NCBI RefSeq assembly: GCF_900129235.1
Contig: NZ_FQUV01000003.1
Coordinates: 248,001 to 312,000 of the forward strand
Direction of reading: 5' to 3'
Source: Litoreibacter ascidiaceicola
GTDB taxonomy: Bacteria > Pseudomonadota > Alphaproteobacteria > Rhodobacterales > Rhodobacteraceae
DNA length: 64,000 bases
Shown one piece after another: positions 1 to 7,203 of this stretch; the stretch's first letter is position 1; each line of letters starts with the position of its first letter. The notes below the pieces were generated by a model. The model saw only the letters and a program-made list of their open reading frames with translations, did no database searches and was not told the origin of the DNA. Position numbers and translations under genes: made by a program.

Positions 1-1259
1 TGATCGCTGCGGGCAAGCAAGCTCATGCTTTGCGCAACGGCGCGAAGTTTGGCGTGGCGGATGTAATGCCCAAGGTCGACTATGCCGCGGCAAAAGACCA
101 TGTGAACAACGTCATCGCCACGATTGCTCCGGTGGATAGTGAAGAGCGATTTGAAGGTCTGGGCGTGACCGTGATCCGCGAGCGCGGACGCTTCACCGGC
201 GAAAATACAGTACAGGCGGGCGATAACGAGATCACGGCACGCCGCATCGTTATTGCCACCGGCTCCTCTCCCTTCGTGCCACCTATTCCGGGGCTGGAGC
301 ACGTGCCTTATCTGACCAATGAAAGCTTATGGAACCTGCGCGAGCTGCCAGAGCACTTGCTGATCGTGGGTGGTGGCCCTATCGGGATTGAAATGGCGCA
401 AGCGCATTTGCGCCTCGGGTCCAAGGTGACGGTGATCGAAGGCATGAAGGCGATGGGGAAGGATGACCCTGAGCTGGCAGCCATCGTATTGGACCGAATG
501 CGCGAAGAGGGCATGGTCATTGAGGAAGATGCGCTGGCCGAGGAGATTTCAGGCAAGGCTGGTGACATAACTGTAAAGGCCAAGGATGGCCGCGTTTTCA
601 AAGGCACTCATCTGCTGATGGCCGTTGGCCGCGCCGCGAATGTAAATGATATGGATCTGGAAAAAGCGGGTGTTGCGTATTCCCGAAGTGGGATCGAGGT
701 CGATGCCTCGATGAAGACCAGCAACAAGAAGATTTATGCGATTGGTGATGTTGCGGGCCAGCTGCAATTTACCCACGTCGCTGGGTACCACGCGGGGGTG
801 GTGATCCGCTCCATCCTGTTCGGGCTGCCATCGAAGGCCAAGCAAGGGCACCTCCCTTGGGCGACCTACACGGACCCTGAACTGGCGCAGGTGGGCCTGA
901 CAGAGGCTCAGGCGCGCGAAGAGCATGGCGATAAGGCCGAGGTCTACCGCTTTCCGTTCCACGAGAACGACCGCGCCATTGCCGAGGGTAAGACCACGGG
1001 CCTGATAAAGGTCATGGTGGTTAAAGGGCGTCCCGTCGGGGCATCGATTGCCGGCGCGAGCGCGGGTGAGTTGATTGGCGTGTGGGCGCTCGCACTGGCC
1101 AATAACCTGAAGATGAGTCAGATCGCGGGGATGGTCGCCCCATATCCGACGCTTGGAGAGGTTAACAAACGCGCGGCGGGTGCCTATTTCTCGCCAAGGC
1201 TATTTGAAAGCGATATGGTGAAGGCAGTTGTTGGGTTTGTGCAAAAGTTTATTCCCTAG
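1..1259 (+). CDS. FAD/NAD(P)-dependent disulfide oxidoreductase, 5'-truncated
   Basis: The reading frame is open from base 3, so the N-terminus, including the expected FAD-binding GxGxxG and redox CxxxxC region, lies outside the window. What remains has the central ATG motif of the family (IVIATGSSPFVPP), the NAD-binding GGGPIGIEMAQ motif, the second FAD motif AIGDVAG and a dimerisation domain with DPELAQVGLTEAQA. This is the mercuric reductase/dihydrolipoamide dehydrogenase fold. The conserved C-terminal HxxxxE dimer-interface motif of lipoamide dehydrogenases is not obvious (the end reads YPTLGEVNKRAAGAYF), so it is more likely a MerA-like or uncharacterised flavoprotein reductase. A sensor kinase follows after 24 bases, probably in the same transcript. 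Family confident, substrate unknown. Confidence 0.85.
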   Translation, partial: IAAGKQAHALRNGAKFGVADVMPKVDYAAAKDHVNNVIATIAPVDSEERFEGLGVTVIRERGRFTGENTVQAGDNEITARRIVIATGSSPFVPPIPGLEHVPYLTNESLWNLRELPEHLLIVGGGPIGIEMAQAHLRLGSKVTVIEGMKAMGKDDPELAAIVLDRMREEGMVIEEDALAEEISGKAGDITVKAKDGRVFKGTHLLMAVGRAANVNDMDLEKAGVAYSRSGIEVDASMKTSNKKIYAIGDVAGQLQFTHVAGYHAGVVIRSILFGLPSKAKQGHLPWATYTDPELAQVGLTEAQAREEHGDKAEVYRFPFHENDRAIAEGKTTGLIKVMVVKGRPVGASIAGASAGELIGVWALALANNLKMSQIAGMVAPYPTLGEVNKRAAGAYFSPRLFESDMVKAVVGFVQKFIP

Positions 1260-1283
1260 ACCCCGCCTGGTGGAGGCAAGTGT

Positions 1284-2687
1284 TTGATTAATTCGCTCTC
1301 AGGTCGGTTCCTTTTGCTGACGATCATCTTTGTGATGATCGCGGAGGTTCTGATTTTCGTGCCTTCGGTGGCGCGGTTCCGGCAGGACTACCTTCTGGCA
1401 AGATTGGAGAAATCTCAAATTGCTTCGCTCTCGGTGCTGGCGTCGCAAAATCAGGGTATTACGACCGATCTGGCGAAGGAGCTGTTAGACAATGCAGGCG
1501 TCTATAACGTCGTTCTGCGCCGCGACGCAGCCAGCCACTTGGTGTTGTCCTCACCTGTTCCCGGTCCTGTGACAACCATGGTGGATTTGCGCGACCCATC
1601 GGCATTGTATCTGATCGTGGGGGCGATGAAGCAGCTGTTCGACTCACCCGAAGGGGTCATTCGTGTGATCGGCTCACCGACCCGTGCTGCTGGCTCGCTG
1701 ATCGAAGTCGCCATGCCACAAGCACCACTTAGAACAGCGATGATTGACTACGGACTAAGGGTTCTGGGGTTGTCTGCCGTCATCTCCATTATCTCTGCGG
1801 CATTGTTGTTTCTGGCGGTGCGGCGTTTCATGGTGCATCCGATCAAGCGCGTGGTCTCGTCCATGGAAGCCTATGCGCAGGCGCCAGAGGATGCGCGGCG
1901 GGTGATGCAGCCTTCGTCCTCTATCACCGAGTTACGCGCGGCCGAGGATACGCTGGCCGAGCTGCAGACCCGTCTGACCGGCTCTCTCAAACAAAAAGAG
2001 CGTCTGGCGCAGTTGGGTGGGGCCGTGGCCAAGATCAGTCATGATCTTCGCAACATTTTGACGACGGCCACTTTGCTGGCTGACCGGATGGAGCGGTCGG
2101 AGGACCCCGCCGTGCAACGCTCGGCCCCGAAACTGGTGAACTCCCTGAGCAGGGCGGTCAATCTTTGCGAAGGGACGCTTGCATTCGGCCGCGTAGACGA
2201 AGCGCCGCCCAAGCTTGCGATGACTACGATCGAAGATATCGTAGAAGACGTTTTGAAAAGCGAGCAATTGTCGACCACCAGCGACATCAGCTTTGATTGG
2301 GATGTTCCTGCTCATATGATGGTGCGCTGTGATGCCGAACAGATTTACCGGATTCTTGGAAATCTCGTGCGCAATGCACGGCAGGCACTGGAAGCATCGG
2401 GCAAGCCCGGAATAATCGAGATTTTTGCTGATGAAGCCAGCGACGGGTGGCGACTGACCGTATCAGACAATGGCCCCGGATTGCCGCCAAAAGCGCGAGA
2501 GCACCTGTTTACGGCCTTTGAAGGCGGCGTTCGGAAAGGTGGTACCGGCTTGGGGTTGGCCATTGCCGCGGAGCTGGCGCGCGGGCATGGCGGCTCGCTT
2601 ACTTTGACACGATCTGACGCGCAGGGGACCGAGTTCCAGCTGTTCTTGCCAAAAGAAAATGCCGTGTTCGAGCAAGCCGCCCAGTAG
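1284..2687 (+). CDS. membrane sensor histidine kinase
   Basis: 467 residues starting at TTG, chosen because GGAGG lies 7 bases upstream and the N-terminal membrane segment (residues about 8-27) begins at once. A periplasmic loop of about 125 residues and a second membrane segment (about 155-178) follow. Next comes a HAMP-like linker, a dimerisation/phosphoacceptor helix with H253 in SHDLRNILTT, and an HATPase domain with N box NLVRNARQAL, G1 box DNGPGLP and G2 box GGTGLGLA. It should autophosphorylate H253 in response to a periplasmic or membrane signal. No response-regulator gene is adjacent, so it is an orphan within the window. It sits 24 bases after the flavoprotein reductase gene, suggesting co-transcription. 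Confidence 0.9.
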   Translation: MINSLSGRFLLLTIIFVMIAEVLIFVPSVARFRQDYLLARLEKSQIASLSVLASQNQGITTDLAKELLDNAGVYNVVLRRDAASHLVLSSPVPGPVTTMVDLRDPSALYLIVGAMKQLFDSPEGVIRVIGSPTRAAGSLIEVAMPQAPLRTAMIDYGLRVLGLSAVISIISAALLFLAVRRFMVHPIKRVVSSMEAYAQAPEDARRVMQPSSSITELRAAEDTLAELQTRLTGSLKQKERLAQLGGAVAKISHDLRNILTTATLLADRMERSEDPAVQRSAPKLVNSLSRAVNLCEGTLAFGRVDEAPPKLAMTTIEDIVEDVLKSEQLSTTSDISFDWDVPAHMMVRCDAEQIYRILGNLVRNARQALEASGKPGIIEIFADEASDGWRLTVSDNGPGLPPKAREHLFTAFEGGVRKGGTGLGLAIAAELARGHGGSLTLTRSDAQGTEFQLFLPKENAVFEQAAQ

Positions 2688-2759
2688 AAGTTTTCCCAAC
2701 TATTCCCTTTCGCAGCCCCGTTTCTGCCCTGTTTCGGAGTGATACTCTCGGGACGAGAT

Positions 2760-3143
2760 ATGTGGGAACTATTGCGACTGATGGGCAACTTTTACAGAAA
2801 TGTCATTCTTGGAACTGCGGCTGTTTTCATGTTGGTGATCATGGCAGGTTTCGCCATCACGGACGCCGAAGAGGCGCCAATGGTCTATGCCACCGTCGAC
2901 GGCAATGGGACAAAAAGCACTAAAATCGGCGAGCGTACCCACAACTTTTCGATGACAGCGAAGGGCGCATATGCGACCGAAGTCAGCTTTGTGGAGAGTG
3001 TTCGCTCTTGGTTCGGGGCCGACACGGAAGCGGAGCGGCAAGCAAAGCACCGCAAAGCCGAGCTACGCAAATTGGCACTGCGTCGTGAAGGGCACAAAAC
3101 CTACAACACGCGGACGAAAGGCGTGTTGTATAACGGATCGTAG
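2760..3143 (+). CDS. small single-pass membrane protein, unknown function (paralogue 1)
   Basis: About 127 residues from ATG 2760; a GTG at 2739 and an ATG at 2781 are alternative starts. One strongly hydrophobic segment (VILGTAAVFMLVIMAGFAI) near the N-terminus is followed by a soluble region. That region ends in a Trp-Phe-Gly motif (SVRSWFG) and a very basic helix rich in Arg, Lys and Ala. No known domain recognised. The next gene has the same plan, so the two look like tandem paralogues. A type II membrane topology, with the tail in the periplasm, is inferred from the positive residues before the hydrophobic segment. Confidence 0.6.
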   Translation: MWELLRLMGNFYRNVILGTAAVFMLVIMAGFAITDAEEAPMVYATVDGNGTKSTKIGERTHNFSMTAKGAYATEVSFVESVRSWFGADTEAERQAKHRKAELRKLALRREGHKTYNTRTKGVLYNGS

Positions 3144-3155
3144 AAAGGCACTGGA

Positions 3156-3509
3156 ATGGTCGCTAAAGTTGTTTGGAAGATGGCTCTGTTTAGCCTGAGC
3201 GTTTTTATGCTTCTGTTGGTTTTGGGCGTCGGCCGGGGTGATTATTCCGTAGACAAGAATTACGATACGTTCTCGGGGCAGGCCAAGATTGCGAAACCGG
3301 GCGCGCGCGTTGCTGGCTTCCGCTCGGTGGAGCCCGAGCCCGTTCCTGAGAAAACATTCTGGGATGCTGTTCGTGATACAACGGATGAATGGTTCGGAGT
3401 CGGGACAGTGGCGAGTGTCGGCAAAAGTGATGTGTCCAAAAGCGAACTTCAAAAGCTGCAATCTCGGGCTCGGCGTGAACGACTTCGAGCTATGTCGACA
3501 TCCATGTAA
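3156..3509 (+). CDS. small single-pass membrane protein, unknown function (paralogue 2)
   Basis: 117 residues, starting 12 bases after the preceding gene with AAAGG upstream of the ATG. An N-terminal membrane segment (ALFSLSVFMLLLVLGVG) is followed by a soluble tail with an EWFG motif and a basic C-terminal helix (QKLQSRARRERLR). This matches the layout of the gene before it. No function can be assigned. A hairpin at 3514-3540 follows the stop codon and may end the transcript. Confidence 0.65.
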   Translation: MVAKVVWKMALFSLSVFMLLLVLGVGRGDYSVDKNYDTFSGQAKIAKPGARVAGFRSVEPEPVPEKTFWDAVRDTTDEWFGVGTVASVGKSDVSKSELQKLQSRARRERLRAMSTSM

Positions 3510-3513
3510 GGAC

Positions 3514-3540
3514 GGTGCGATAGCGCTGAAGCGCCGCACC
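3514..3540 (+). terminator. stem-loop after the paralogous membrane protein pair
   Basis: GGTGCG pairs with CGCACC, with an inner GCGC-TGAA-GCGC stem and a three-base bulge. No T-tract follows, so this is either a weak terminator or an mRNA 3'-end stabilising hairpin. The remaining bases up to the tRNA at 3681 contain no gene that I can support. Confidence 0.4.
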
Positions 3541-3680
3541 GAGTTCCAGTTTGGAGAGGCAAAATCGAGTATACGTGCCGAGGATCGACGAAACGAGACC
3601 CGCAGCCAATGTTCTTTCAGGAAGTCGCTAAAATGGGCTTGCAATGGCGGGGGGGCAGGGTTACATCGCCCACACCCCGC

Positions 3681-3757
3681 GCGCTGGTAGCTCAGTTGGA
3701 TAGAGTACTTGACTACGAATCAAGGGGTCGGGGGTTCGAATCCTCCCCAGCGCGCCA
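3681..3757 (+). tRNA. tRNA-Arg(ACG)
   Basis: A full cloverleaf is readable. The acceptor stem GCGCTGG pairs with CCAGCGC. The D arm has TAGCTCAGTTGGATAGAG. The anticodon stem CTTGA/TCAAG closes the loop CTACGAA, with anticodon ACG at 3715-3717. The T arm carries GGTTCGAATCC, the discriminator is G, and CCA is encoded. It would decode CGN arginine codons after A34-to-inosine editing. It stands alone between the small membrane proteins and the secretion locus. Confidence 0.97.
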
Positions 3758-3790
3758 CTTTATCCCAAGCAGTCGAGTTTCATCCCGAGC

Positions 3791-5131
3791 TTATTGCTCG
3801 CGGAATGCCCGGTTCATGCTGTCGGTGATCGGTTTGATCAAGTATTGGAAGAATGTCCGTGCTTCGGTCTGGATCATGATCTCGGCTGGCATCCCTGGTG
3901 TCGGGGAAAACCCTCTCACGCGGTTTAGTTGTTCTGGTGAAACGGAAACGCGTGCGACGTAGACTTCTTGCGGGACTTCTTGCTGGCGGTCGAGGATCGC
4001 ATCGGCCGAAACATAGAACACCTTGCCTTCCAAAATCGGGGTTGTGCGGGCATTCAATCCGGTCAATCGCACGGTTGCCATTTGACCTTGATGCACCACG
4101 TCAACCTCGGTGCGCGGGACGCTCACTTCAATGATCAACGGCTCGCCGCTGGGCAGAATTTCGGCGATGGGTTTCCCGCTTTCGATCACGCCACCTGCGG
4201 TGTGATAGTGCAGGGTGACGACAGTGCCAGAGACCGGTGCCAACACTTCGGAGCGTTTCAGAATGCTCTCGGCACGGCGGGCTTGCTCGCTCACACTCTC
4301 CAGTTCGGACTGGACGAGTTGCAATTCATCAAGCGCCACACTTTGGCGTTCACTGATGGTTTGGGCAATTTGGGCCTCGTAACGTGCGACCACCTCGACG
4401 ATTTCATCCTTCTCTGCGATCAACCGTCCGGTCTGCCCTTCAGCTTCTGCAATCGCGCGACGAAGGGCATTTACTTCCGGCCGGCGAATGAGCCCTCTCT
4501 CAAGCAGTTCTTGTTTGCTGTCCAAGTCCTCTCTGAGGATGTCGAGTTGCGTTTGTGTCGCGACGAGTTGGAAGTTGTACCCTGATGATCGAACGGTCAG
4601 CGCTTCGATGCTTTGTTCCAACAAGGCAATGTCGTTGCGCAGTTGCCGCGAGGCTGCGTCGAAGGTGATTGTCTGTCCATCCAGCATCGAGGCCACGTCG
4701 AAGTCTGAACGCAATGCCTCGATATGAGTTGGGAAGGTCAATTTCTCGGCCCCTGAATGCTCCGCCAATATCCGCGCTTCCATCGCTTCTAGCCGAATTT
4801 GCCGCAGAAAAAGCTCGCGTTCAGTGGCCAACGCCGCAGTTTCATCGAGCAACAGAATGGGCTCGCCCTTCACAACGGTATCTCCCTCGTCGATGAGGAT
4901 CTCGTTGATGATGCCACCTTCAAGGTGCTGGACGATTTTGTTGCGACCAGTGGCGACGAAGCTGCCCTGTGCGATGACAGCAGCGGCCAAAGGAGCTTTC
5001 AGCGCCCAAAACCCGAACCCACCGAACGCGACGACGAATAACAGCAGGCCGAAGACAATGTGTTTTGTCACGGAGCGCGGCACGTTGTCATACCATTCTG
5101 GTTGGGCTGTGTAGACGGTCACATTAGACAT
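3791..5131 (-). CDS. type I secretion membrane fusion protein, HlyD/PrtE family
   Basis: 446 residues. The start at 5131 is chosen because AGGAGG lies 7 bases upstream; an upstream in-frame extension to 5245 would add a non-conserved leader. There is one membrane helix at about 25-47 (VFGLLLFVVAFGGFGFWAL). A lipoyl/biotinyl half-motif follows (GRNKIVQHLEGGIINEIL with DEGDTVVKGEPIL), then a long coiled coil rich in Glu, Gln and Arg. The second lipoyl half is ILAPVSGTVVTLHYHTAGGVI-like, and a beta-barrel C-terminus of the PrtE/HlyD type ends the protein. It links the inner-membrane exporter to an outer-membrane channel. Its ATG overlaps the end of the exporter gene by 8 bases, so the two are translationally coupled. 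Confidence 0.93.
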   Translation of the reverse strand: MSNVTVYTAQPEWYDNVPRSVTKHIVFGLLLFVVAFGGFGFWALKAPLAAAVIAQGSFVATGRNKIVQHLEGGIINEILIDEGDTVVKGEPILLLDETAALATERELFLRQIRLEAMEARILAEHSGAEKLTFPTHIEALRSDFDVASMLDGQTITFDAASRQLRNDIALLEQSIEALTVRSSGYNFQLVATQTQLDILREDLDSKQELLERGLIRRPEVNALRRAIAEAEGQTGRLIAEKDEIVEVVARYEAQIAQTISERQSVALDELQLVQSELESVSEQARRAESILKRSEVLAPVSGTVVTLHYHTAGGVIESGKPIAEILPSGEPLIIEVSVPRTEVDVVHQGQMATVRLTGLNARTTPILEGKVFYVSADAILDRQQEVPQEVYVARVSVSPEQLNRVRGFSPTPGMPAEIMIQTEARTFFQYLIKPITDSMNRAFREQ

Positions 5132-7187
5132 TAGGAAGACCTCCTGCGCCGCCGCTTGCCGGAGGGAGATTTCCACCCGGCCTATTGCGTTGCGCGAGTT
5201 GTTCGAGAACCTGTTGGCGATGACCGAACATGCCGATGTTGCCATCCGCCATGAGCATGATCTTGTCCACCACGCTCAACAAAGATGGTTTCTGGGTGAT
5301 GACCACCACTGTGATGCCGTTTTGACTTGCATGTCTGATTGCATTCGCAAGTGCGCGATCTCCTGCGGTGTCGAGGTTCGAGTTTGGCTCATCCAGCACC
5401 AGAAGGCGTGGATTGCCAAAGAACGCGCGGGCCAAAGCAATGCGTTGTTTCTGACCGCCTGACAGCGGCGAGCCATCGGCTTGCACCATCGTTTCATACC
5501 CGTGCGGAAGCATCGCGATCATGTCGTGAACGTCGGCCAGCATTGCGGCGCGGTGCACATCCTCGTCTTTTGCGCCTGCACGCATTCGCGCGATATTTGC
5601 TTTGATGGAGCCGGGGAAAAGTTGGACGTCCTGCGGCAGATAGCCAATATTTTCACCCAACTGGCGTGTGTCCCAATTGCGCAGGTCCATCAGGTCGAGA
5701 CGCACGTTGCCGGACGTTGGCAGGATTGATCCGACGAGCATCTTGCCCAGCGTTGTTTTACCAGCACCCGAGTTGCCAATGACACCCAAGGATTCACCGG
5801 GGTTCAGGCTGAAAGTGAGCCCGTTCAAAATGACCTGCTTTGTGCCAACGGGTACGAACAACAAGCGTTCAACATTGAGCCGGCCTTCCGGATTCGGCAG
5901 CACCAGCTTTTCGAACCGTTGAACGGAATTCTGCATCAGGGAGCGGACCCTGCCATAAGCCGAACGTGACAAGATGAAACCGTTCCAGCCTTCGATCGAC
6001 CCTTCAATCGGGGCAAGCGCTCGGCCTGCGATGATCGACGCCGCGATCACCATCCCACCCGTGATCTCGCCTTGAATGGCCAAGAACGCGCCCCAGCCCA
6101 GCATGGCAATTTGTGTCAGCAGTCGTGACGCTCGTGACACCGCCGCCCATGCGATGTTGCGATCTTGCGCGCGCACCTGCGCACGCAACGAGTCCGCTGT
6201 GTCCTTGCCCCAAAGTGCTACCGCCTCCGGAACCATCGCCAATGCGTTGATGATCTGGCTGTTGCGGGACATGGAATCCAGATGCATGTTGGCTTTGCTC
6301 TGGGCCAAGTTTGCCTCGGCGAATGGCTTGGCAGTTACCTTCTGGTTGATCAGCGCGATGATCATCAGAACCACGGATGCGGTGATCACGATCATTCCAA
6401 GATGTGGATGAACCAAAAAGATTGCGAAGATAAATAACGGCGCGAAGGGCACGTCCAGAAAAGAGATTAGCGTGCCGGATGTGAGAAAGCCGCGCAGCTG
6501 TTGTAGATCACCCAAGGTTTGATACTGCCGCCCGTTGTCGTGAAGTGAGGCATGTGCCGCGGCGCTCAAAACAGGTGCGCCAAGTCTCACGGCGACCTCA
6601 ACTGCGGTACGCATCAGGATGAAGCGGCGCACGGCATCGAAAATTGCCTGTAGGACGACTGCGCCAACGATAACCGCCGTGAGCATGACAAGTGTGTCCA
6701 GCGACCGGCTGGTCAGGACACGGTCGGAAATCTGGAACAAGTAGATCGGGATCGACAAGACCAGCAGATTTGTTGCGCAGGTCAAAATCATAACGAACAT
6801 CAGGTTTCTTTTGACGACCCGTGTTCCAGAGTTGAGCTGCTGCAAGAACTGATCAGGTGCCGCGCGTTTGTGAAAGCTAGAAGAACCGCCGCCACCGCCA
6901 CCTCCGCCCCCCTTGCCACCGTCGGACGTACCCGGGGGTTTGCTACCACCGCCTTGGTTCAAGATTGGACCGGTATCCCCGTCAATCTGTTCGCCTCCCA
7001 AGCCCTTCGCCAGTTTTCGTCTGCTCTCAAAAACCACCCGTTTATCCGGGAAGACGCGTTGCTTTTCGGTCAAAGGCAGAGGGTCTGGTTTGCGCGCGGA
7101 AGGTGAACCGCTTGGCGCGCGCATTTTGTGTTTTCCATCTGGCTTTTTTAGTGCCTCGGCAGATCTCGTTAATTCGGTCAAAGTCAT
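5124..7187 (-). CDS. type I secretion ABC transporter (fused permease and ATPase, PrtD type)
   Basis: 687 residues. The membrane domain (about 128-410) carries the usual six helices. The ATPase domain (about 440-660) has Walker A GNSGAGKTT (K477), Q-loop YLPQDVQLF, signature LSGGQKQR, Walker B LLVLDEP and a degenerate switch (ITQKPS, where many relatives have ITHRP). No C39 peptidase or peptidase-like domain is present. Instead there is a 110-residue N-terminal extension rich in Pro, Lys and Gly with a run of nine glycines at residues 93-101, which is unusual. It lies 16 bases downstream of the 681-residue acidic protein gene, its likely cargo, and 8 bases into the adaptor gene. Confidence 0.93.
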   Translation of the reverse strand: MTLTELTRSAEALKKPDGKHKMRAPSGSPSARKPDPLPLTEKQRVFPDKRVVFESRRKLAKGLGGEQIDGDTGPILNQGGGSKPPGTSDGGKGGGGGGGGGSSSFHKRAAPDQFLQQLNSGTRVVKRNLMFVMILTCATNLLVLSIPIYLFQISDRVLTSRSLDTLVMLTAVIVGAVVLQAIFDAVRRFILMRTAVEVAVRLGAPVLSAAAHASLHDNGRQYQTLGDLQQLRGFLTSGTLISFLDVPFAPLFIFAIFLVHPHLGMIVITASVVLMIIALINQKVTAKPFAEANLAQSKANMHLDSMSRNSQIINALAMVPEAVALWGKDTADSLRAQVRAQDRNIAWAAVSRASRLLTQIAMLGWGAFLAIQGEITGGMVIAASIIAGRALAPIEGSIEGWNGFILSRSAYGRVRSLMQNSVQRFEKLVLPNPEGRLNVERLLFVPVGTKQVILNGLTFSLNPGESLGVIGNSGAGKTTLGKMLVGSILPTSGNVRLDLMDLRNWDTRQLGENIGYLPQDVQLFPGSIKANIARMRAGAKDEDVHRAAMLADVHDMIAMLPHGYETMVQADGSPLSGGQKQRIALARAFFGNPRLLVLDEPNSNLDTAGDRALANAIRHASQNGITVVVITQKPSLLSVVDKIMLMADGNIGMFGHRQQVLEQLAQRNRPGGNLPPASGGAGGLPNV

Positions 7188-7203
7188 GAAATTTAATATC
7201 CTG

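Noticed and set aside
3063-3644. 193-codon minus-strand frame across the small membrane proteins
   Set aside because: The plus-strand pair is supported by its shared layout; the minus frame has no ribosome site and a random composition.
3681-3757. tRNA as a proven island attachment site
   Set aside because: No integrase gene and no repeat of its 3' end were found in the window.
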